From the NCBI GenBank assembly GCA_005880175.1, contig VBJR01000053.1, positions 1 through 10,787 of the forward strand: a stretch of 10,787 bases of DNA, given 5' to 3'. Under the pieces are notes generated by a model. It saw only the letters and a list, made by a program, of their open reading frames with translations. It searched no databases and was not told the DNA's origin. Within the stretch, counting starts at the first letter, position 1. Every line of letters begins with the position of its first letter. Positions 6,982-10,787 of this stretch are shown piece by piece. The translations under genes and the position numbers were made by a program. The stretch is from Chloroflexota bacterium. GTDB lineage: Bacteria > Chloroflexota > Dormibacteria > Dormibacterales > Dormibacteraceae.

Positions 6982-7170
6982 TCAGGCCGCGAGCCGCTCC
7001 TGCCGGCAGCGGCGCACCACCGGCACGAGTATCTCGGCAACGAGGTCGAGGACGGTCGCCCACTCCGCGTCGGACATGGTCGTGAACGTGGGCTCGGCGA
7101 CACGCAGCGTCGGTTGCTCGGTTCGCTGAGTCGGTAGCACGACCAGGTTGCCGTCTCGGCCTACCGGCAC
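6982..7170 (-). CDS. 62-residue protein between two recombinase genes
   Basis: Starts at GTG 7170, overlapping the end of the upstream resolvase-like gene by 10 bases, with GAGGA about 7 bases before the start. It ends 16 bases before the large recombinase. The N-terminal half (NLVVLPTQRTEQPTLRVAEP) looks extended or disordered. The C-terminal half (MSDAEWATVLDLVAEILVPV then VRRCRQERLAA) should form an amphipathic helix with a basic end. No family is recognised. Tight packing between two recombinase genes suggests an accessory role in recombination, for example as a directionality factor or bridging protein; this is inferred from position only. Confidence 0.6.
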   Translation of the reverse strand: MPVGRDGNLVVLPTQRTEQPTLRVAEPTFTTMSDAEWATVLDLVAEILVPVVRRCRQERLAA

Positions 7171-7625
7171 CGCCTCGTCCTCGCCCGCTTATGGGCGGCG
7201 GTCCTCGCCCGATGGCTCTCGCGCTCGTATTCGGCCATCGCTGCGAGGAACTGTGTCAGCAGGCGACCAGAGGGCCAGCGGAGGTCGACCGGCTCCGCGA
7301 CCGAGCGCACAGTCATGTCGGACGACTCCAGGAGCCGGAGGATGCGGCTCATCTCCACGATCGATCGCGACAGGCGTGTCAGCGAATGGACGAGCAAGAA
7401 ATCGTACGCGCCGGTCCGAGCCTCGCATAGCGCACGCCGGAGCGACTGGCGGGCCTCGCAGTCCGACAGCTCGCCCACCAGCTCCCAGCCGTCATGATCG
7501 CGGACGTACTGGCGCAGGAGCGCCGACTGAACCCCGAGCGTGCGTTGATCGCAGTCTCGAGCGTATGTCACGACTCGCACGGATGGAGTGACGTCTGCCT
7601 CCGCGTGATCACTCCTCATCGTCAT
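7161..7625 (-). CDS. Serine-recombinase catalytic-domain protein with altered active site
   Basis: 154 residues from ATG 7625; ATG 7619 is an alternative, as GGGAG lies 4 or 10 bases before the two. The whole protein is a resolvase fold: YARDCDQRTLGVQ, a short loop ARQSLRRAL (R59 takes the place of Arg45 of the resolvases), YDFLLVHSLTRLSRS, then PSGRLLTQFLAAMAEYERES and a basic tail. Compared with YARVS and LDRLSR of active enzymes, the nucleophile Ser is Cys25 and the conserved Asp is Thr83; R23, R84 and R87 remain. No recombinase domain or zinc ribbon follows. I expect weak or no strand-cleaving activity and perhaps a regulatory partner of the large recombinase made 16 bases plus one small gene downstream. 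A thiol nucleophile cannot be excluded. Its start overlaps the DUF4314 gene by 17 bases. Confidence 0.8.
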   Translation of the reverse strand: MTMRSDHAEADVTPSVRVVTYARDCDQRTLGVQSALLRQYVRDHDGWELVGELSDCEARQSLRRALCEARTGAYDFLLVHSLTRLSRSIVEMSRILRLLESSDMTVRSVAEPVDLRWPSGRLLTQFLAAMAEYERESHRARTAAHKRARTRRCR

Positions 7626-7842
7626 CGAGCTCCCATCTGTCGACGCCCGGGATGAGCCCGAGCTTGCTGCCGTCGTCCCAGTCGACGTGGACGGTGTTCA
7701 GGCCATCGACGAAGGCGACGCGTCCTCTGGCACCCGGCCGAAGGAGCGTGTGCTCGTCCTCGCAGCTCAGGAGGCGGATGCGACGGCCCTCCTGCAACTT
7801 CAACGAGCCGGCTACGTCATCGACATCGCGCTGCTCGTCCAT
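7609..7842 (-). CDS. DUF4314-family small protein
   Basis: 77 residues from ATG 7842, whose A is also the last base of the upstream gene's TGA (TGATG), so the two are translationally coupled. The core runs EGRRIRLLSCEDEHTLLRPG, then ARGRVAFVDGLNTVHVDWDD and GSKLGLIPGVDRWE. The pattern G.RIRL......LRPG..G.V..VD....VHV.WDDGS.LGLIPG.DRW matches the DUF4314 family, a small all-beta SH3-like domain common in actinobacterial plasmids, phages and integrative elements. Its biochemical role is not known to me. An acidic tail (ELDDDEE) ends the protein. Confidence 0.85.
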   Translation of the reverse strand: MDEQRDVDDVAGSLKLQEGRRIRLLSCEDEHTLLRPGARGRVAFVDGLNTVHVDWDDGSKLGLIPGVDRWELDDDEE

Positions 7843-8261
7843 CACCAGGTCGACTCCCACAGGATGGTCACGACGGGTTCCCACCGATCGGACTCGGGTA
7901 CGTACTCGTCGCACTGTTGGAGGATCACAGGCCCCTTCGCGCCCTCCAGCAGCTCTGGCAGGCGTGTCCGGAGTTCAGGGCTCGCGTACGTGACCGGGCG
8001 CCCCTCCCACGACCGGGTGTCTGCTGCCCTTGGCAATGCACGCTGCGACTGTCGCAGCCCGCCGGTTGACGCCATGGCTCTCGTCGCCGACTCCCACTCG
8101 ACCTCCTGGTAGTGGCCCTCCGTCCACGCCCTGGCGCGGTCCAGAGAGCGGACGATGTGGACAGGAGTGTACCTGCCGTTGTCTTCTCTCTCGAAGACCA
8201 CGCCGGCGCCGGGCCTGTCCAACATGAAGAGTCGGACGCGCCGCGAAGCATCGCCGGTCAA
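7842..8261 (-). CDS. 139-residue protein of unknown function in the recombinase cluster
   Basis: The start is TTG 8261, chosen because a near-perfect Shine-Dalgarno sequence, AGGAGGTGA (8274-8266), ends 4 bases before it; no ATG in frame is as well placed. The sequence looks globular and soluble: RRVRLFMLDRPGAGVVFERE, then YTPVHIVRSLDRARAWTEGH, a middle segment with SWEGRPVTYASPELRTRLPE, and an end rich in strands and tryptophans (VILQQCDEYVPESDRWEPVV). There are no membrane segments and no recognisable catalytic motif. The first bases follow the stop of the 65-residue gene directly and the stop codon overlaps the DUF4314 start. I know no family name for it. Confidence 0.75.
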   Translation of the reverse strand: MTGDASRRVRLFMLDRPGAGVVFEREDNGRYTPVHIVRSLDRARAWTEGHYQEVEWESATRAMASTGGLRQSQRALPRAADTRSWEGRPVTYASPELRTRLPELLEGAKGPVILQQCDEYVPESDRWEPVVTILWESTW

Positions 8262-8265
8262 TGGG

Positions 8266-8274
8266 TCACCTCCT
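8266..8274 (-). promoter_or_regulatory. Strong ribosome binding site overlapping a stop codon
   Basis: AGGAGGTGA on the minus strand contains the TGA stop of the 65-residue gene and sits 4 bases before the TTG start at 8261. Ribosomes ending the first gene are thus placed to start the second. The motif decides the otherwise weak TTG start. Confidence 0.75.
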
Positions 8275-8463
8275 CATCTCTTGGAGTTGGGCCGCGGCCT
8301 TCAGCACACTCATCGCGAGGTTCTGGAGCTGTGCTTGAAGGTCACGGGCGTGTGCCATCGCCTCGCGAGTATCTGCTGCGATGTCCTGTAGCTGCTCGCT
8401 GATTCGCTCGACGTCGCGCTTGCTCCTCGGCGTCTTGCGTGCTCGGCCTGCGCCACTATGCAT
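8266..8463 (-). CDS. 65-residue helical, coiled-coil-like protein
   Basis: The start is ATG 8463, with GGAGGA (8476-8471) 7 bases upstream; a GTG at 8478 in the same frame is less well placed. After a basic leader (GRARKTPRSKRD) the rest, VERISEQLQDIAADTREAMA through LQAQLQNLAMSVLKAAAQLQ, is predicted to be one long helix with hydrophobic residues at heptad-like spacing and many Gln/Ala. A dimeric coiled coil is likely. The basic leader could touch DNA. It is the first gene of the cluster running down to the large recombinase, so a regulator is one possibility, without direct evidence. Confidence 0.68.
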   Translation of the reverse strand: MHSGAGRARKTPRSKRDVERISEQLQDIAADTREAMAHARDLQAQLQNLAMSVLKAAAQLQEMRR

Positions 8464-8470
8464 GTGAGAG

Positions 8471-8476
8471 TCCTCC
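8471..8476 (-). promoter_or_regulatory. Ribosome binding site for the 65-residue gene
   Basis: GGAGGA on the minus strand lies 7 bases before ATG 8463 and supports that start over GTG 8478, which would lie on top of this motif. Confidence 0.6.
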
Positions 8477-8522
8477 ACTGCCTTCGTGGCCGATCGACGT
8501 GCACATCGCGACCCGAATGACG

Positions 8523-8563
8523 GCGCGATCGACCCGGGTACACACCTGTACCACCGATCGCGC
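8523..8563. promoter_or_regulatory. Nested inverted repeat: terminator or operator
   Basis: Outer arms GCGCGATCG (8523-8531) and CGATCGCGC (8555-8563) are a perfect 9-bp inverted repeat. Inside lies a second perfect one, GGTACA-CACC-TGTACC (8537-8552). It sits 20 bases past the VWA stop and about 60 bases before the first gene of the recombinase cluster, both on the minus strand. As RNA it would be a GC-rich terminator without a U-run. As DNA it resembles a two-level operator controlling the recombinase cluster. Confidence 0.55.
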
Positions 8564-8583
8564 TGGCACTCATCGGACGCGTG

Positions 8584-10275
8584 TCATGTCGCGGCTGCCA
8601 CCACACGGACGATCGCGCGCGCGATGATGTCAGCCGCGTCGGCCGGACTGTCGAGAAGCACCGTGTGAACACCGTCGAGCGGAGTATCGGAGGCCGACTG
8701 CGCGAGCCAGAGCACGCCGCACCCGGCCTTCATCAGACGGGCTACACGCTGCTGGCCGGCCAGACGGTGGTCCGGTGGCAGCTCGCCGTCGGAGGCGATG
8801 ACCAGCAGCCGGACGGCGCCCGGTAGCGAGAGGTCGAGCGCCGCATCGACGGCATCGACGGCATCGGAGAAGGCGGTCGTGCCGCCCGCAGCTTTGAACT
8901 CTCGAACGCGCTTGGACACAGCGCCGGGGTGCGTCAGCGGGTGGACGCCGCCCGCGAAGACGACGGTGGCCGACCTGGCGTCAGGAACGTGCGCCGCCGC
9001 GCGGGCGAGAATCCAGGCGGCGGAGGCGACCGGCCGAGCCTGCGCCGCCATCGACGCCGAGGAGTCGCACACGATGCCGACCCGCACCGGCGGCCACGGG
9101 ACGTGATGCCGGACAGTGCGAGTGAACGGCTCCGCGACCGGCATCTGCCCCGCCGCACGCTGCGCCTCGGCCGCGAGCGCCTGGCGCATACGCAGACGGC
9201 CAGGCGGCGTCGGCGACGTGACGCTCGTCGCTACGCGCTCCCGATGCCCGGCCGCCCGTAGAGCGCGAGCCAGCCGGCGGGCGGCGGTGTGCTCGGCCGG
9301 AGTCGGCTCACGGAGCCACTGGCCAGGCGCCTGGCTCTGCTGCCGGCCAGCGCCGCCCGCCGGGAACACCGTCGCGGCGATCGTGGCGGATCGCCTCCGG
9401 TGCTCCCTCTCGGCCGCTCGCGCCGCCGTCTTGTTCGGTGTCGATGCCGAGACAGGCCGGCAGCCGGTGGCGACGACGCCCACCACCTTCTCGACGGCCT
9501 CGGCCAAAGGCGTGGGCGGACCGGACCGCCTGGAGCTGCACTCCGGCGCACTCCGATCTGGAGCGATGCCAAGGGCCTTGCACCACCGACGGCCGAGCTC
9601 CAGCATCCTGGCGCCGTCGTCGTCGGCTGTGCGCTGCCCCCTCCGCCAGATGCGGCGGAGCCTGGTCAGGCGGGTGCGGCCCAGCACCTTCTGGACGACG
9701 GCCGCCACGGCGGCGATCTCGTCCTCATCGAGGACGCCGCTGTCGACGCGGGCCAGCAGCAGCCCGGCCGCCTGGGCAGCGTCCCAGCGTGTCATGGCTG
9801 CGTCGGCGAAGTCCGCGAGGATCAGCGCGCGCGCTGCCGCCCGAATCCAGTAGCGGTCGCCTGGCCGGCGGCCGAGATGCACCCCCTCCGCACGCGACTC
9901 TTCGAGGAGGAGAGCGGCGCTGGCAACCGCCTTGGCGGCATCAGCCGGCACTCGCCAGAGGGTGTGGTCGGCGTGGGCGACCTCGTGCACGAGCAGGCCC
10001 CAGAGCGCCGGGTACCGGTCCCGATCGGACGGCTGAGCCGGGTCGCAGGTGCTCGGCTCCACGCCCAGGTGGTTGCCATCGACCTCGACGGAGGCGTGCG
10101 CGGGTACGAAGCAGGCCGGCGCCCCGCGACCGGCGCCAGGCGAGCAGGTCACCAGCAGGTCCTGACGCTCGGCGATCTCGGACACGCACTCGGTCAGGGC
10201 CGACGAGAGCCTGAGCCAGGGGCCCTTCGGCGCGATCGCGGGACTGGCGCTGATCGTCAGGTGACCCATGGCCAT
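8584..10275 (-). CDS. HExxH and VWA domain protein, partner of a MoxR-type AAA+ ATPase
   Basis: 563 residues from ATG 10275, two bases after the stop of the AAA+ gene; ATG 10269 is an alternative. The N-terminal domain has HEVAH (97-101) and then LLEESRAEG (123-131), where a Glu may be the third zinc ligand. This HExxH...LLEE.R.E layout is known from actinobacterial VWA proteins related to the DUF2201-type putative metallopeptidases. The middle (200-380) is basic, Ala/Arg-rich and probably flexible. The C-terminal VWA domain has a complete MIDAS: D404-S-S406-A-S408, GGTTAFSDAV (466-473) and ASDGE (494-498), so metal-dependent partner binding is expected. MoxR/VWA pairs act as chaperones or remodelling machines for a client complex, and computational surveys link some to defence. 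Whether the HExxH site is a protease is open. There is no signal peptide, so it should be cytoplasmic. Confidence 0.85.
   Translation of the reverse strand: MAMGHLTISASPAIAPKGPWLRLSSALTECVSEIAERQDLLVTCSPGAGRGAPACFVPAHASVEVDGNHLGVEPSTCDPAQPSDRDRYPALWGLLVHEVAHADHTLWRVPADAAKAVASAALLLEESRAEGVHLGRRPGDRYWIRAAARALILADFADAAMTRWDAAQAAGLLLARVDSGVLDEDEIAAVAAVVQKVLGRTRLTRLRRIWRRGQRTADDDGARMLELGRRWCKALGIAPDRSAPECSSRRSGPPTPLAEAVEKVVGVVATGCRPVSASTPNKTAARAAEREHRRRSATIAATVFPAGGAGRQQSQAPGQWLREPTPAEHTAARRLARALRAAGHRERVATSVTSPTPPGRLRMRQALAAEAQRAAGQMPVAEPFTRTVRHHVPWPPVRVGIVCDSSASMAAQARPVASAAWILARAAAHVPDARSATVVFAGGVHPLTHPGAVSKRVREFKAAGGTTAFSDAVDAVDAALDLSLPGAVRLLVIASDGELPPDHRLAGQQRVARLMKAGCGVLWLAQSASDTPLDGVHTVLLDSPADAADIIARAIVRVVAAAT
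8843..8867. repeat. Short tandem repeat inside the VWA gene
   Basis: GCATCGACG occurs twice, followed by a partial third copy. On the minus strand it codes for Asp-Ala-Val repeats (SDAVDAVDAAL) just after the MIDAS threonines. It keeps the frame and is probably ordinary slippage. Confidence 0.5.
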
Positions 10276-10277
10276 GG

Positions 10278-10706
10278 TCAGATCTGCCTGCCGAGGGCCA
10301 GCGGAGCGACCCGGTCGGTCGCGAATGCGGAGGCGACCACCTGGGCGACTACGTCGCGGTCCTCTTCGGGGGCGATGCCGGTGAGGTTCGCGACGGCGGC
10401 GCTCTGACCGAGGACGCGCGCGATGCGCTGGAAGTCGATGAGTTCGCGCAGCTGTGGCGCCCAGCCGATCTCGCCTGATGCCTGACGGGTGGCCAGGTTC
10501 TCGGCCGCCCGTACCGCCTTCGGCTCGATGCCGAGCGAGCGGGCCAGGTCGTAGTCGGTTGACACCTGGATCTGGGCGGCGAACCGAGACGAGAGCGCCT
10601 CCGTCAGCACCGCACCGTGCACGCCGGGTTCTCTGAACTTCTCGGGCGTGGAGTGCTCGGCGGCGCAGATCTCCCCGCGACCTACCGGACGCGTCCAATC
10701 TGCCAT
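10278..10706 (-). CDS. MoxR-type AAA+ ATPase, C-terminal lid part only
   Basis: 142 residues from ATG 10706, with a modest GGTGG 5 bases upstream; GTG 10715 is an alternative. GVHGAVLTEALSSRFAAQIQ (arginine-finger region, R41), then DYDLARSLGI and EIGWAPQLRELIDFQRIARV (sensor-2 Arg87), NLTGIAPEEDRDVV and APLALG match the end of MoxR/CbbQ-like AAA+ proteins. Family members are about 350 residues long. The Walker A, Walker B and sensor-1 parts are missing: where sensor 1 should be, the sequence is AAEHSTPEKF. The frame stays open to the right edge (base 10787), but those extra 27 codons do not look like an AAA+ core. It is therefore either a 5'-truncated gene or a frameshifted one whose core lies outside the window. 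It is coupled to the VWA gene. Confidence 0.7.
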   Translation of the reverse strand: MADWTRPVGRGEICAAEHSTPEKFREPGVHGAVLTEALSSRFAAQIQVSTDYDLARSLGIEPKAVRAAENLATRQASGEIGWAPQLRELIDFQRIARVLGQSAAVANLTGIAPEEDRDVVAQVVASAFATDRVAPLALGRQI

Positions 10707-10787
10707 GCCAACCACCGGAACCTGATGGCACGATGTCCGTCGACCAAGGACACCGACGGAAGCAGCAGACGTCGCGGAATGAGACGG

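Noticed and set aside
9289..10407. 372-codon plus-strand frame
   Set aside because: It is antisense to the VWA and AAA+ genes, which carry clear motifs; long antisense frames are usual in high-GC DNA.
1..10787. tRNA, rRNA or CRISPR features
   Set aside because: I found no T-arm consensus with a matching acceptor stem, no rRNA-like stretch and no regularly spaced direct repeats.

Overview
The window comes from a high-GC actinomycete. The evidence is a strong G/C bias at third codon positions, frequent GTG and TTG starts, a DUF4314 protein, an HExxH/VWA protein of a kind I know from Streptomyces-like genomes, and an IS982-like transposase remnant. Genus is not resolvable. It reads as an accessory region: broken household genes on the left, an AT-richer defence-like block in the middle, and a recombinase-bearing mobile module followed by a MoxR/VWA pair on the right.

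Left (1-490): the C-terminal part of an AMP-forming acyl-CoA ligase (+ strand) runs straight into the start of an NAD-dependent epimerase/reductase (- strand). Both break at the same point, about base 220. From there to about 486 I see no supportable gene.

Middle (487-4891): a protein of about 1000 residues has a nuclease-like N-terminus, a NACHT NTPase core and a long uncharacterised C-terminus. It resembles large anti-phage STAND/NACHT proteins. Its conserved N-terminal glycine-rich motif lies upstream of the first ATG/GTG/TTG, so its start is abnormal. A frameshifted IS982-like transposase fragment follows, then two adjacent small multi-pass membrane proteins, possibly linked to the NACHT gene. 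A stretch of about 530 bp without genes contains strong hairpins, one carrying pieces of a hammerhead-ribozyme core.

Right (5421-8463, - strand): six tightly packed or overlapping genes are read from high to low coordinates: a 65-aa helical protein, a 139-aa unknown, DUF4314, a serine-recombinase catalytic domain with an altered active site (Ser to Cys, Asp to Thr), a 62-aa protein, and an apparently intact 514-aa large serine recombinase. This looks like one integration/excision module. Above it, behind a 41-bp nested inverted repeat, lie a 563-aa HExxH + VWA protein (8584-10275) and the C-terminal lid of a MoxR-type AAA+ ATPase (10278-10706), whose P-loop half is not visible here.

The most interesting points are the defence-like NACHT gene with its missing start codon, the possibly dead recombinase paired with an intact one, and the structured non-coding segments at 5151-5252 and 8523-8563.
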